NCBI GenBank assembly: GCA_019155205.2
Contig: JAHNZQ020000004.1
Span: 688,658-752,657 of the forward strand
Direction of reading: 5' to 3'
Length of the DNA stretch: 64,000 nucleotides
Origin: Gracilaria vermiculophylla
Lineage: Eukaryota > Rhodophyta > Florideophyceae > Gracilariales > Gracilariaceae
Both the position numbers and the translations under genes were made by a program. Position 1 is the stretch's first letter, and every line of letters begins with the position of its first letter. The notes beneath the pieces were generated by a model. That model had not been told where the DNA came from. It did no database searches and saw only the letters and a program-made list of their open reading frames with translations. This document shows positions 46,429-57,171 of this stretch, in pieces.

Positions 46429-46852
46429 CTTGAGAAAGTTGGTGGAGCGTGCGAGGGTGGCGGTCAGACCGTGGTGCGAAGCGTTGTGGTTCGCGTGCGA
46501 ATACTCCGCTGGCAATTTCAAGCGACGTGGGCGACGTCTTGCGACACAGATCTTCTCGAACAATCACGCACATCTCGCACCTCGCGGAGTTCGCCATATC
46601 CATCACGTACGGATCACGTGGCCACGTGTTGCGTGCGAAATGCACCAGGTGTTCGCTGTTGGTTGGCGGATCTGCGAGCTCGGCTCACGTTGGCGCTCCG
46701 CTCCAGATTCCAACATTTTGCAGGATTGCCGATCGACCCTACTTCGACTTCATCGCGCTCCCGTTTCAACAATAATCAGGTATCGTTGGAGCCGAATCAT
46801 TTTCTACATCGATCCCAAACTGCTCTATACCTCTCCGCTGTTATCAATCGAA
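46429..46852. promoter_or_regulatory. Divergent spacer between PsbW-like and carrier genes
   Basis: This 424-bp region must contain both promoters. It is unremarkable, with no clear TATA. The carrier's open frame extends back through it, but without support. Confidence 0.45.
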
Positions 46853-47926
46853 ATGGCCCGGAAAGGAATTGATGATTGGCGCGTCAAGGTTGCCGCCGTG
46901 ACCGCCGCTGTGCAGCTCACATTTCAGGAAAAGATGCTAGCCGGAGCCATCGCCAGAGGCGTGGCTCAGACCGTCTTGCACCCGGTTGATGTCATGCGCA
47001 CTCGCTTGCAGGCGCGGAATATAACGACTCCGTGGAGACCTGCTGTTTTCATCAAGGGCGTCATTCCTCAAATCGTCCTCGCCATTCCGGCCGGCGCGCT
47101 ACAATTCTTGGCGTTTGAGAGCGCCAAAGAGAAGTTGCAGACTTTGATGCCGGATGACAACTTTTCCCAATTACGAATATTGCTTGCCGGTGCCGCTGGT
47201 GCCCTGGTTGCTGCCAGTTGCCGTATTCCGCAAGAAGTTCTAAAACAGCCACTTCAGGCCGAGATATATCCCAATGTGTTTGTCGCACTGAAAGAAACTG
47301 TCGGAAAATCTGGAATCGGGGCGCTTTACAAGGGATCTATTGCCACTATCTCCAGGGATATTCCTTGGAATGCACTCTCCTTCATGTTTCATGGCCAGGG
47401 CAAGAAGATCTTCAAGTCCGTGAAGGGACGCGACCCTGCGAATGACGAAAACCTTGCAGTTGCTGGCGTCGCTGGTGCGCTCGCAGCTATCTTACTTACA
47501 CCTATAGATGTCGTCAAGACGCGCATCATGACACAACGAGTTGGATCCACTGCATACTCAGGCGTGATTGGGACTTTGCAGAAGATTGTCCGCGAGGAGG
47601 GAGCCGCAACTTTGATGAAGGGCGTCATTCCCAGAATCGTGTTCCTTGCACCTCTGGCTGGTATAACTTTCTCGGTGTACGAAGCCGTGGCTGCTAACAT
47701 CAAGAAAAGAAAGTCTGTGCTTGAGCCTGTTGCATTCAATTCCTTGCAAGATGCTTTTCTTTCACATTTGCAACCCGGCCTGAATGAGAAACCCCGTTCA
47801 TCCACCTTGGCGCTTCGTTTTTCAAAGTCTAGTGTAAGATTGGCATCAGCCAAATCTTGTTCATACGGAAGGTCTCTTGGTGACTACGATTCTCCATCTC
47901 CATTTGTATTTTCTCTGTCCGCATAG
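46853..47926 (+). CDS. Mitochondrial carrier family protein, SAM-carrier-like
   Basis: The protein is 357 aa with three carrier repeats. The signature PxDxx[KR] is seen as PVDVMR (44-49), PQEVLK (126-131, atypical Gln) and PIDVVK (217-222), with six likely transmembrane helices. The [IV]P..[VI]LKQ pattern in repeat two recalls the S-adenosylmethionine carrier of mitochondria and plastids, which exchanges SAM for S-adenosylhomocysteine. A tail of about 55 residues follows the last repeat (from KKRKSVLEP), longer than usual. The ATG gives a start near the first helix with little presequence, normal for this family. Substrate is inference. Confidence 0.85.
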   Translation: MARKGIDDWRVKVAAVTAAVQLTFQEKMLAGAIARGVAQTVLHPVDVMRTRLQARNITTPWRPAVFIKGVIPQIVLAIPAGALQFLAFESAKEKLQTLMPDDNFSQLRILLAGAAGALVAASCRIPQEVLKQPLQAEIYPNVFVALKETVGKSGIGALYKGSIATISRDIPWNALSFMFHGQGKKIFKSVKGRDPANDENLAVAGVAGALAAILLTPIDVVKTRIMTQRVGSTAYSGVIGTLQKIVREEGAATLMKGVIPRIVFLAPLAGITFSVYEAVAANIKKRKSVLEPVAFNSLQDAFLSHLQPGLNEKPRSSTLALRFSKSSVRLASAKSCSYGRSLGDYDSPSPFVFSLSA

Positions 47927-48440
47927 CTGTCTTCGACCTCGCTTTCTAGTGCCACCACCGCATATCCAATAGTAGTTCATACGGCAGATCAGTTTTGTCT
48001 CAGCTAGTCGTACACACAGAGCGTCCAGTTCGGTTCCATCCAGCGATGCTAAGCGATTACATCTGTGAAAGGATAGAACCGCGGATGTCCAGTTTATTTC
48101 AAAGAGTAAATCTTCGCCCTGGTAAACGCGTGGATATTTGACGAGTATTGAATGTGCGTTTTAGGTGAGACAAAAGCACCTCGGCATTCGAGATCGAACA
48201 TTCAAAGCACCTTGCACAAGGTTCCCCAGTTTAGAGAGTTTGATAGCGGATACTACTATCACGCTGCATGCACCTTATACGGACACTGTCCATCCCACTG
48301 CTGCCCATATGGCAGATGAACTGGTTCGGAGAACGAGGGCAGGAAAATGTTTCAAAACTTTTACCGAACGAAAGAAGCAAACACGTAGCTCAAAAATATA
48401 CCATCCCCTACTCCGTCAAAATCGGGTTGAGCCAACGCGG
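47927..48440. other. Convergent spacer between carrier and Grx-MsrA genes
   Basis: 514 bp of ordinary composition holding the 3' UTRs of both genes. I see no gene or repeat. Confidence 0.55.
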
Positions 48441-49787
48441 TTACCCATAGCAACGAATGGCGGCTGTTGATCCTTTCTCGGCGCTCTGCCCTTTCTTTTC
48501 GAGATATCGTTGATGATACTCTTCTGCTGGACAATAATTCTTAATCGCCGCCACTTCAGTCATGATTTCTTTCGGGAGCCTTGTAGAAGCTTCGGAAATC
48601 CATTGTCTGATCTCCTCGGCCTGCTCCTCACCAGAATAATATATGGCACTTCTGTACTGGGTGCCAACATCGTTGCCCTGCTTATTCAGCGAAGTAGGGT
48701 CGTGGCGAGATTCCCAGACCTTCAAGAGATCATTCAATGTCACAACCGACGGGTCATACCATACGCGGACGACCTCAGCTGCCCCTGTCGCCCCGGTGCA
48801 GACAGCATCGTAGGTTACTCGTGCCATCTTTCCGTTGGAATAGCCGACTTCAGTTCTTACCACACCCGGGACGCGTTGTAAGGCCAATTCAACCCCCCAG
48901 AAACAACCAGCTCCAAGGACAATTTCATTGATTTGTGTGTTCGTTTGCTCTTCGCTTTCTGCAACCGCAGGTTGTGACGTGAGTGTTTCGGATTCCTCCT
49001 CCGCAGCGAGAACCTCTGTTGTTGCGGGAGATGACACTGACTCGGAAGCACTGGTGAGCATAGGAACAAGCTCACTACGGGCATCAAGACCGTGCACATC
49101 ATCGCAACCACCAACGTGTTTTCCGTCGATGAAAATATTGGGCACTGTTCGTTGTCCAGTCTTCTGCAGCAAATACTGCTGCATGGCAGCGCCATCTGTG
49201 CCCATCTCATCCAGCTCGAACACTTTCATTGGCTTCAAGCCCTCCACAGCCGCCGTGCGCTCTTCCAAAAGCTTTTTGGCCTGGATACAAAACGGGCAAT
49301 ACGACTTGCTGAACACCATTACAGCATTCTCCTTGATAGCATTCTCGACAGCTTCCTCGGGGCTGCCTGGCTTAGGGTCGTTTTCAATATCCTTTGGAGG
49401 GAATTGATGCGCAAGTTTCTGCGGGGCCTGAGTAAGCATTTGCACGAGTACGCCGCGGCGGGAATATGCCCCAATGTCATCCCCACCCCCAACCGTGGAG
49501 CCACCGATGAACACGTTCGGTACCGTATATCTGCCGGTCGTTTGTGCGAGATAGTTCTGAACCTGACCGCCCAGAGCGCCCATTTGGTCCAATTCAAAGA
49601 TCTTGGGTGTTGGGGGGTTTGCAATCTTTTTCAGGGCTGAGCGAATTTCGGACTTGGCGGATTGGCAGTACGGACAGTATGTTTTGCTGAATACAACAAC
49701 TGGATTAGTTTGAATGGCCTCATTGACCAAGGTTGCAGCCTTGGAATGCCCATTCTGAAAAGCAGACCGCTTCGAAACGTTTCCCAT
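48441..49787 (-). CDS. Glutaredoxin-glutaredoxin-MsrA fusion
   Basis: The protein is 448 aa. Residues 20-120 are a dithiol glutaredoxin (active site CPYC, 38-41; TVPNVFIGG, 88-96; GGGDD). Residues 143-245 are a second glutaredoxin (CPFC, 164-167; TVPNIFIDG; GGCDD). After an acidic linker (245-288), residues 288-448 are peptide methionine sulfoxide reductase A: GCFWGVE (294-300, catalytic Cys295), YSNGKMARVTYDAVCTG, GTQYRSAIYY and the C-terminal IRCYG (resolving Cys446). The fusion would supply electrons from glutathione to MsrA in one chain. There is no obvious transit peptide, so it may be cytosolic. In the usual TGHAEVV the His is Ala. The ATG is clear. Confidence 0.93.
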   Translation of the reverse strand: MGNVSKRSAFQNGHSKAATLVNEAIQTNPVVVFSKTYCPYCQSAKSEIRSALKKIANPPTPKIFELDQMGALGGQVQNYLAQTTGRYTVPNVFIGGSTVGGGDDIGAYSRRGVLVQMLTQAPQKLAHQFPPKDIENDPKPGSPEEAVENAIKENAVMVFSKSYCPFCIQAKKLLEERTAAVEGLKPMKVFELDEMGTDGAAMQQYLLQKTGQRTVPNIFIDGKHVGGCDDVHGLDARSELVPMLTSASESVSSPATTEVLAAEEESETLTSQPAVAESEEQTNTQINEIVLGAGCFWGVELALQRVPGVVRTEVGYSNGKMARVTYDAVCTGATGAAEVVRVWYDPSVVTLNDLLKVWESRHDPTSLNKQGNDVGTQYRSAIYYSGEEQAEEIRQWISEASTRLPKEIMTEVAAIKNYCPAEEYHQRYLEKKGQSAEKGSTAAIRCYG

Positions 49788-51444
49788 GGTTTCGAAAATT
49801 GCAATAGCTTTTTGCAGGAGAAGAGTTAAAGGATTAGAAGTTCTCGATAGACGGAGGATGGTGAGAGAAGTCGGATGAGGGGGGTTTCACGGAGGAATTG
49901 GGACTCTTAAGTACCCTTCGTGATGAAGGGCGGGTGGGTGATACGCTTGTCAAAGGGTGCCAGCGGAGAAATTGGGAGTGCGACGGGGCGCATCAGCGAT
50001 GCGCAGGGGTAATGTGTAGGGTGCCGAAGAGCACAATTTCGTGATTTCCGCGGTGCCAATAAGTCACAGCAAATTGTTCACGAGCGTTTGGAGCGTTGTG
50101 ATTGGGCCGGTGAATGAAGCAGAACCAACAAGCAAACCGCTTGCGCCTGCGCGTGTGAACGATGTGCACACACGTAGGCACCCTCGCCAGGGGTCCAGGG
50201 TAGCGCACCCCGAGGCGCCTTTTGCCACCTCGGATTTCGCATTGCCGCCTTCTCCGCGGTCCGCGCCTCCATCCCGGACTTTTCGAGAAGTGCCGACTTT
50301 TCGAGAAGTGCCGGAAAAAAGGAAACTCTGACGGGGTTTTCCTCGACCTGGAATGCCGTGATTAAATAATTTCTTCAATACTTCTCGTCTGGGTGTTATC
50401 GTTGGTGCTTTTCTGTGCCGCAGGGAACAGCCGCGTGGCGTTGATCAATTTCAACGATTTCGCCCTTGCCACAATGCCGTGGCAAAAAACTTGACTTTTC
50501 GCCGTGGAACGATCCTGCTCATCAACGGATTCAGCCTTGAAGAAGTACGGTGTCAGCGTCCTTCATCGTGGTCCTCACTGATCAGCGTGAGGAAAGATGT
50601 CAAAGTCCCACGTCCGTGCAAAAGCTGTCGTGTTTCTTTCGTAGAAGCGAATTGAGCTCAGCATGGGATTCCGTGGAGAATCTTCCGTATACTTGAGAAA
50701 GATCTTCCCTTCGAATGGCTGTTCTTACAGGTGCGACTTTGTGAGGGCCAAAATGTCACTTGGGCTGGCCGTGGACACATAAATTGGAATATCATTATGT
50801 GTAGAAACATAGCGTCAAAATGGGCCCATAGTCTGTTTGGGGCGTATTCTCTGTGCAATCATCATTCTGCAGGGTCCAAGCCAGATCCATCAGTTCCAGC
50901 CTGCTGATCTGCGCAGTATTGTGGAGTTGGACGAATGCTTTTACAAGTAAGGCACAATTCTCTAGGCAGTGGTCTGCGCATTGTTGTAATCGGCAGACTA
51001 CCAGAAAAGATAAACACTAAATGGTTCCCATAAGCGATCCTACTTGTGCTTGCGAGTGAAGGGGCGACGCCATTACCTATTTGAGTGCGCGGTTGTCGTT
51101 GGCTGGTCGTTTTCACGGCGAGTCTCGCTCCTTTGGGCAACGCGAATGTTTTCGGGTGGAGAGTCCCCGGCAGGCGTGGAGTTGCGTATTTGTATCGTGA
51201 TGGTCTCTCCATGACGACAGCTCGCGGCTTCACTGGCAAAATGTCAACACAAATCACGAGTTGAGCGAATCAAGGAGCAAAATCATTTTGAATTCTGCAT
51301 CACTTGTTGAATCGCTGCATTTTCATGCACCCCGCCCCTGTCGTACAAATAGTGTATCCACCTGCAGCCTGTGACCGCACAGTTTCTGTTCATCACTTCT
51401 CCAGTTCCCTCCGCTCTCCGCAACGCACGACAAATTGCCGCGCA
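49788..51444. other. Divergent spacer between Grx-MsrA and bromodomain genes
   Basis: 1.7 kb with no supported gene. Two tandem 18-bp copies with heat-shock-element cores lie at 50277-50312. It should contain both promoters. Confidence 0.5.
50277..50312. promoter_or_regulatory. Tandem 18-bp repeat with heat-shock-element-like cores
   Basis: Two perfect copies of GACTTTTCGAGAAGTGCC. Each contains TTCGAGAA, the inverted nTTCnnGAAn arrangement recognised by heat-shock factor. It lies about 490 bp upstream of the Grx-MsrA start. Confidence 0.45.
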
Positions 51445-53712
51445 ATGTCGTCTTCATCGCAAACCCCCATCCAGACTCCCGCCCAAATCTTCGCGCAATT
51501 GATGGCAACGGGTGCAATAGACCGTTTCCGCAAATCCCTAGAAAAGCTCATTCAACCGCTTTCACAAACACGTTATCAATCCATCTCACATGCAACCGAC
51601 TCTTTTCTTCTCGAATTGCCTTCAGTTGAAGAACTTATTTCAAACCCAAAGAAGCTTTTGCAAGACGCTAAAGACGCAACAATGACATCTGTCAGAGAAG
51701 ATGTTATTAGAGATGTTCAGCAAACCGCGGTGTCTCAAGCTGCCGTTGAGCTGCGACGGGCACTTCGGCAAGCCTTTGATATTATTACCAGCCCGCCGAA
51801 AGAGCAGCCTAAACCAACACAACAACCCTCGCAAGCAGCACAAACGCAAGCACTGCCAACAAGCATCGAGCCGTCCGAGATAGAGAAAGCATCGCCTCCA
51901 CAAACGCCAAAGGTCGACAGCAGCGAACTGGAAACTACGTCGCAGCTTCCCAACCAAACATCAACACCAACGTGCGAAAAATCTGCAGCACCCGATCGTA
52001 ACGCCCAACAGTCAACGGAAGGTTCTCAAAAAACAGGGTGCGATAACGGAACCAACGCCTCCGAGCTCCCCACAAGTGACAATTCTCCACCGAAAAACAA
52101 TGCCGCACCACCCATACAAACCATTCCGACGGACTTATTCCAAACGGCCCATAACATTCTCGAATTGAAGGCCAAAGAAAAAGAGGCTGGTACTGCCCTT
52201 GCGAAGAAAGAGAACAAGAAAGATCAGTCTGCCCAAGTCCAGGATGCGACAGAGGAGCATTTGTCTCCCAAGCGGACTGAACCTCAACATCTACCATCGA
52301 ATGATCAAGCGTCATCACAATCTCGACAAGGCCTTCAAGAGCAACCATTAGAAACAGATGATTCCCCCAACTTGGCATTGGGAGAGCGAAAACAAGAAAA
52401 AGAAAAGGCAGTGGTGGATGAAAAAGCGCCCCTTCATTGCGTCGAAGGAATCTCTTCGGAAACACCTCAGGCTCCCACCGCAGAAGATGTTGATAACGCA
52501 GGTGACATCTCTGAGATGCGAGAGAAGGCACCAGATGTTGCGAATGTCGCGAATGGCCCGAGGATTGTAGCCAAGCAAAGTGATTTGATATCAATAGCCC
52601 GTGATGTCGAAACGCCTAGAACTCTTCGGAAACGCGGAAAACGCCGTAAATCATCGGAACAGCCAGCAACGGATGATGTTGGAACCCGCAAGCGCCGAAG
52701 AAAACAAACGCATGAAGATAGGGCTGTCGAAGTTGAAGTCATTGCGACAAGCGACAGAAAACGGAGCAGAAAAGATATTGTTCCTGCGCAGAGCAAGAGA
52801 AGGCGCAAGGCTCACCCAAATACTAATGTGGAAGCTAAAAAGGCCAGTGGAGGTGCAATAGTGAAACGCACTGGCAGAAAGAGAGGAAAATGCTCTGGAC
52901 CAGTGCTGAATCCTGCAGTGGCGGCCTTGATAGATCCTCGTAATCCAAATCGTCCAAGAAGGTATAGGGTATCGAAGCCATCATGCATTCCGGAAGACTT
53001 TGACGCCCAAGTTCAAGTCATGCAGATCCTGGAGAGTTTGCTTGAGAAGGACTACGCTTCTTCGTTTGCGGAACCCGTAGATCTTGGTGAAGAGGGACAG
53101 TCCTCGTACTTGCGAGAGATCACGAACCCTATGGATCTCGGCACTATTGTTAAGCGCTTGAGAGAAAGTACTCCAGAGCTGGGATACTTCAACACGGTCA
53201 CGGAACTGCTGGCAGACGTTGAACTTGTGTGGTGGAATTGTGCTCAATTCAACGGATGCCTTGATCCAATCGTCGAAGACATGAATCTTTGCAAGGAAGA
53301 ACTGTCTTCGAATCTTGAGCGGTTGATGAACGGCTTTGAAACAGCAATAACGGGACAAGCGCACTCGCCGATTCGTGAAAGGAGTGATGGGATGCGAAAT
53401 AAGACGCGTGTCGATAGATCAAATGATCAATATGCCGTAAGCAAGACCACTGGGAAAGAGCATGAGAAGAAAGACAGTCAAGTTACTGGAGATTTAAACG
53501 ATGGACGGTTGCAAGGCAAACTAGGGGCGATCTTTAGATATATTGAGGATGGGAACGGCAAGGGGCGAAAGGAATGGTCGTCGTGTAAGATCACGAAGTA
53601 TGACTCGGTAAGCAGAAGTTATACGATTCTCTGGGAGGACAAGACAGAGACGACTAGCGCCACCATTGGTGCTGGCTGCAAGTTCAATATACATAGATTT
53701 AAGACTGATTAA
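51445..53712 (+). CDS. Bromodomain protein with Tudor-like C terminus
   Basis: The protein is 755 aa. Residues 1-115 are helical; 115-490 are low-complexity (Gln, Pro, Glu, Lys) with basic clusters that can act as nuclear signals (RKRGKRRK, RKRRRK, KRRRK). A bromodomain lies at about 515-632: YLREITNPMDLGTIVKRL and VWWNCAQFNG, where the acetyl-lysine-binding Asn is kept and Phe replaces the usual Tyr before it. The last 65 or so residues (GAIFRYIEDG...EWSSCKITKYD...YTILWEDKTE) look like a Tudor or Agenet-type barrel, which would read methylated Lys/Arg; this second call is tentative. It likely acts in chromatin. The ATG at 51445 was chosen; an in-frame ATG lies 120 nt upstream. Confidence 0.85.
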   Translation: MSSSSQTPIQTPAQIFAQLMATGAIDRFRKSLEKLIQPLSQTRYQSISHATDSFLLELPSVEELISNPKKLLQDAKDATMTSVREDVIRDVQQTAVSQAAVELRRALRQAFDIITSPPKEQPKPTQQPSQAAQTQALPTSIEPSEIEKASPPQTPKVDSSELETTSQLPNQTSTPTCEKSAAPDRNAQQSTEGSQKTGCDNGTNASELPTSDNSPPKNNAAPPIQTIPTDLFQTAHNILELKAKEKEAGTALAKKENKKDQSAQVQDATEEHLSPKRTEPQHLPSNDQASSQSRQGLQEQPLETDDSPNLALGERKQEKEKAVVDEKAPLHCVEGISSETPQAPTAEDVDNAGDISEMREKAPDVANVANGPRIVAKQSDLISIARDVETPRTLRKRGKRRKSSEQPATDDVGTRKRRRKQTHEDRAVEVEVIATSDRKRSRKDIVPAQSKRRRKAHPNTNVEAKKASGGAIVKRTGRKRGKCSGPVLNPAVAALIDPRNPNRPRRYRVSKPSCIPEDFDAQVQVMQILESLLEKDYASSFAEPVDLGEEGQSSYLREITNPMDLGTIVKRLRESTPELGYFNTVTELLADVELVWWNCAQFNGCLDPIVEDMNLCKEELSSNLERLMNGFETAITGQAHSPIRERSDGMRNKTRVDRSNDQYAVSKTTGKEHEKKDSQVTGDLNDGRLQGKLGAIFRYIEDGNGKGRKEWSSCKITKYDSVSRSYTILWEDKTETTSATIGAGCKFNIHRFKTD

Positions 53713-55033
53713 ATATTCTTGGACAAACCAACGGCTGAAGATTTGGTTATGTTAGCAGTCTTTTCCTCAAGACGCATTCCGCCGAATGTACGCCACTATC
53801 TTTTGAAATCGCCATACTCTATCAAAACTCCCACTTTTTTGTGGCGCAAAGCGTTTCCGCTGATGAAAATGTTTTCTCTGATTGAGAAAACATCACGAGT
53901 ACGTTCAGATCGGCACCTGAAATCGTCCTTTGCAAAAGTACCCGTCGTATATACATTAGTTGGCAGTGAGCCGTGGCAATGCTTATTCGTGTTTAGGTTT
54001 ATCCGATATCACTTTCTTGGTGAACCTTTCATAAAATTCCATTAAAACTCCGCGGAAACCTCGGCCCCTAAATTATTCTTTGCAGTGTCATCAATAGTCT
54101 CTGCATTTTTTTTTGCTACGTTATGTGTGATGCTCTTCTCGCTTTTCTTCCTTGTAGCATTCGCTCATCACAGCGTGGAAAGAGCATTGAAAATAGTGCT
54201 CTCTCTCGGGGATCCACTCTAACCAAAAATAAATTACCAGCACAGCACCCCTGGATTCCTGTACCCTTTTGCCACTCATGCTTTTCTCTGTACTTTGCTC
54301 CATCGTCCTGTAAACAGGTCTTGCGTGTTAAGTGGACTCTTGCTCTGCCAAAATATATTGTGATCGACGGTTCTGGTTCGCACGTCAAGCAACGGAGTCC
54401 GCGAGAAGAGTACGCGCGCCGATTGCACCCATGGGCTTCATCCGTCGGGGAGTTTTGACACTCGTAGCAAGTCTCGAAACACGAGCGGTGCAAAAATAAT
54501 CTTGGGTTTCGGTCTGCCGGAGGACATTAGCTTTGACTCGGTTGAAGAGCTGTTTTGAGCTCCGCCGAAGAGTTTTCAAGAACCCATTCGCTCGAATCAT
54601 CCGATGTGAAAGAAATCACTCTAGACTTATCGCAATCAGAAAACGAAACATGGTAATCTGCTGCGACATATGAAAGTCGTGAAGGCTTGGGGAGTCCCGA
54701 GCTCAGATAACACAAAAGAGGTTCCTTTTCGATATTCAGACACGCTGTAGGAGCGGCTTTGGATTTGCTTGGGGTTTCCAATAACATATTTGCAGAATGG
54801 AATTCTGCATCCGGAGCAAATCAACGATCATTTTGGATTTTCATAGACTGAACTCACAACGATGATTGGTGCAAATCACGCGTTCAACGAATACTCTGCA
54901 ACGGCAGTCGATATTCTTGTGAAGATATAAACAAAGTCAATTTATTAGTGTGAGCATATATATGTCAACGAGTTTGGAGCGACAGCATCTGGAACTGATG
55001 AGAAGGCCATAGCTAAGAATAGGAATATTTGCG
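53713..55033. other. Convergent spacer, no gene seen
   Basis: 1.3 kb of roughly balanced DNA between the bromodomain and TOE1-like stops. Short ORFs without domains. No repeat or RNA gene recognised. Confidence 0.55.
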
Positions 55034-56497
55034 TCAGGCGTGATCATTTTCTGCCGAAACCTGTATAGGAATCGATTCCTCTTTCTCGGTTGAATCCAAG
55101 TCGGCGAACTGACTTCCGGAAAGCAGCAGAGAATTTTGCTTGAATGGAACTGCCACCCGATTCATATCCTTCTCAAGTGTTTTCTCATCGAGAGATTCTC
55201 GATATGCGGCAAATATATACCCCGTACAAAAAGCGTCCCACCCGGCAGTGTGCGCCTGTCCTCCGACGCGCTTTGCGCCATCATTCTTTTGGGAACAGTC
55301 GTTAGGTCCCTCTACGGCCTCATTCGAAAGATCATTTTCAGCTGTGTGGTTAGAATGCTGCAAAGGTTGATGACCACTGTTATTAAAGGATTCCGCATGG
55401 CGCTTTCTTTGCCGCTTGGTCATTTTGGCTATCTCGCCTCTAAGTTCGGCCTTTTGCTTCTTAAAAGCTTTAGATTGAACTTTGTGTTTCTTGTAGGCTT
55501 CCTTACTGTCCTTGAGAAAGGTACCGTCCTTTTCCTCTTCAAGAATTTTAAACGGATCGTGCAGAAACGGGCAGCCGATTCCTCTTGGACAGAAGCCACG
55601 AAAAGAATAAAGCGCACACAGGCCGTCGAATTCCGGAAAGCGTTCCATATCCGGCGGATCTGCATTCTCAACTGCCGGAAGACCCGCGCTGTTTTGGACA
55701 GAAATGGACTCTGTAAGAACAGACTTCGCAAAAAGGTAAGCCAGAAAAGTTGAGCGCTCCTTTGCGTTTGATGCTATTACCTTGGTGTCCCAGAAGCCAG
55801 TGGGGAGGCATTCTCTGAATGCCGAAATGAAGCCATTCAATGTTTCGGGGAGCGCACCTTGAAAGGAAGCAAAGAGAAAAACGAGATCAAATAGGCCGTT
55901 GTGGACGACGATGGGTACGTTGGAATGACCAATACGCCATAGAAGGCCTTTGGGAAGTTTAGCCCACTTCCAGGAGAGAGAGTCTTTTTCGGGGTTTCCG
56001 AGAGGGGTTTCAGCGCTGGCTCGCCCGTATGGGATGCCGTTGGTGAAGAGCCGATTGAAGTCGAAACCGTGGGCGACGAGGAATTCTCCCGAGTCTGCTA
56101 TCATGGAAAAGGGTGTCTTGCAGCACAATAGAAAATCGTAGGTTGAAACGGAATAGGATGTTGGCAGGCGCGGATCGGGATGGCTCGGGGGTGATTGGGG
56201 AGGGTCGGGGGACGCAAGCATGTCGACGTCAGGGGCGACGACGTCGAAGACGGAAATTCCGAGGGACAGGACAGCGCACGAGTGCGCAAGCTTGCGGAGG
56301 GCGGCGTAGCGCATGTGCATATCGGGATGTTTGAGGGCGGGATCCGCACCGAGTCCGGAAAACTCGGTGTCGATGGCGACGAAGGCGCGGGGGCTGAGGC
56401 CACTGAGGCGGGCGCCCAGGGAGCTAAAGCCGGCGTCTGCGCCATTGCGCGTGACGTTAACGACGCGGACGGCGTCGAGCTGGTGCCGGGCGCCCAT
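55034..56497 (-). CDS. TOE1-type CAF1-family deadenylase with internal CCCH zinc finger
   Basis: The protein is 487 aa from ATG 56497 (an in-frame upstream ATG at 56743 would give 569). DEDD nuclease residues are seen in AIDTEFSGL (Asp43, Glu45), VVHNGLFDLVFLF (Asp204) and HTAGWDAFCTG (His416, Asp421). Between the third and fourth lies a CCCH zinc finger, C-x8-C-x5-C-x3-H (294-313), and a basic signal KRQRKRH (361-367). The same insertion is seen in animal TOE1, which trims the 3' ends of small nuclear RNAs in the nucleus; related CAF1 and PARN enzymes shorten poly(A). All catalytic residues are present. GC-rich at the 5' end and AT-richer towards the 3' end. It is divergent from TOR. Confidence 0.9.
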   Translation of the reverse strand: MGARHQLDAVRVVNVTRNGADAGFSSLGARLSGLSPRAFVAIDTEFSGLGADPALKHPDMHMRYAALRKLAHSCAVLSLGISVFDVVAPDVDMLASPDPPQSPPSHPDPRLPTSYSVSTYDFLLCCKTPFSMIADSGEFLVAHGFDFNRLFTNGIPYGRASAETPLGNPEKDSLSWKWAKLPKGLLWRIGHSNVPIVVHNGLFDLVFLFASFQGALPETLNGFISAFRECLPTGFWDTKVIASNAKERSTFLAYLFAKSVLTESISVQNSAGLPAVENADPPDMERFPEFDGLCALYSFRGFCPRGIGCPFLHDPFKILEEEKDGTFLKDSKEAYKKHKVQSKAFKKQKAELRGEIAKMTKRQRKRHAESFNNSGHQPLQHSNHTAENDLSNEAVEGPNDCSQKNDGAKRVGGQAHTAGWDAFCTGYIFAAYRESLDEKTLEKDMNRVAVPFKQNSLLLSGSQFADLDSTEKEESIPIQVSAENDHA

Positions 56498-57171
56498 CGA
56501 GCGCGTTGGGGGCGTGCGGCAGCGAGGGCCGGTAAGGTACCGCCGCGGCGGCGGAAGCGCCGGCAGCGGCCGGCGCGCGGCTTGGGGGAGCGTGGGCCGC
56601 CGTGGCGCAAGGAGCGCGGCAGTTTTCGAATTATTTTGGCGAAAACAGCGCCGCAAGGGCGCCGCGCTTTGCCTGCGCAGTTTGCAGCGCAGGGAGCGGC
56701 ACGCGCGGAGCGGGAGCGGCGCGTCCGTGGGAGGGGTGCGCATTATTCGGCGCGAGAGGCGCTCAATTATTTGCGCGAAAAGAGAGCGAAAAGCCCCGCG
56801 AGAGGCGCCTTCGATTTCGCCACTCCGCGTTGCGCGTCAGTGCGTGGAAAACTCCCAGCGGCAGTCTCCTGAGCTGGCTCCCCCCTCCCTGCGCGTGACG
56901 CCGCTCGGGTCCCCGCGCTTTATCAGCTGCGCAGGTGAGCTCACTAGCCTCCCCCCTCCCTTCGTGCTCCGCTCTCCTCCTGCCTCCGCTGTTCTCCCGC
57001 GCTCCCCCCGCGTTCATGTGCGCTCCGCACTCCTCTTCTTGACGCTTCGCCTCTCCTGCTTGCGTCGTCTGAGCACAAGCGCACCTTCTCCGTGCTTTGG
57101 CTCCCGCAGCTCCGCCGCCGCTGCCCTACCGAGGCGCGCATCTCTCTGCCCCTTCCGCCCACCCTTCCAAC
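56498..57171. promoter_or_regulatory. GC-rich bidirectional promoter between TOE1 and TOR
   Basis: A 674-bp CpG-rich island in otherwise balanced DNA between two divergent starts, extending into the 5' part of the TOE1-like gene. A pyrimidine-rich leader precedes the TOR ATG. Confidence 0.5.

Noticed and set aside
46184..46852. N-terminal extension of the carrier frame
   Set aside because: It crosses the divergent PsbW-like gene and promoter, and carriers of this family begin near the first helix, as with the ATG at 46853.
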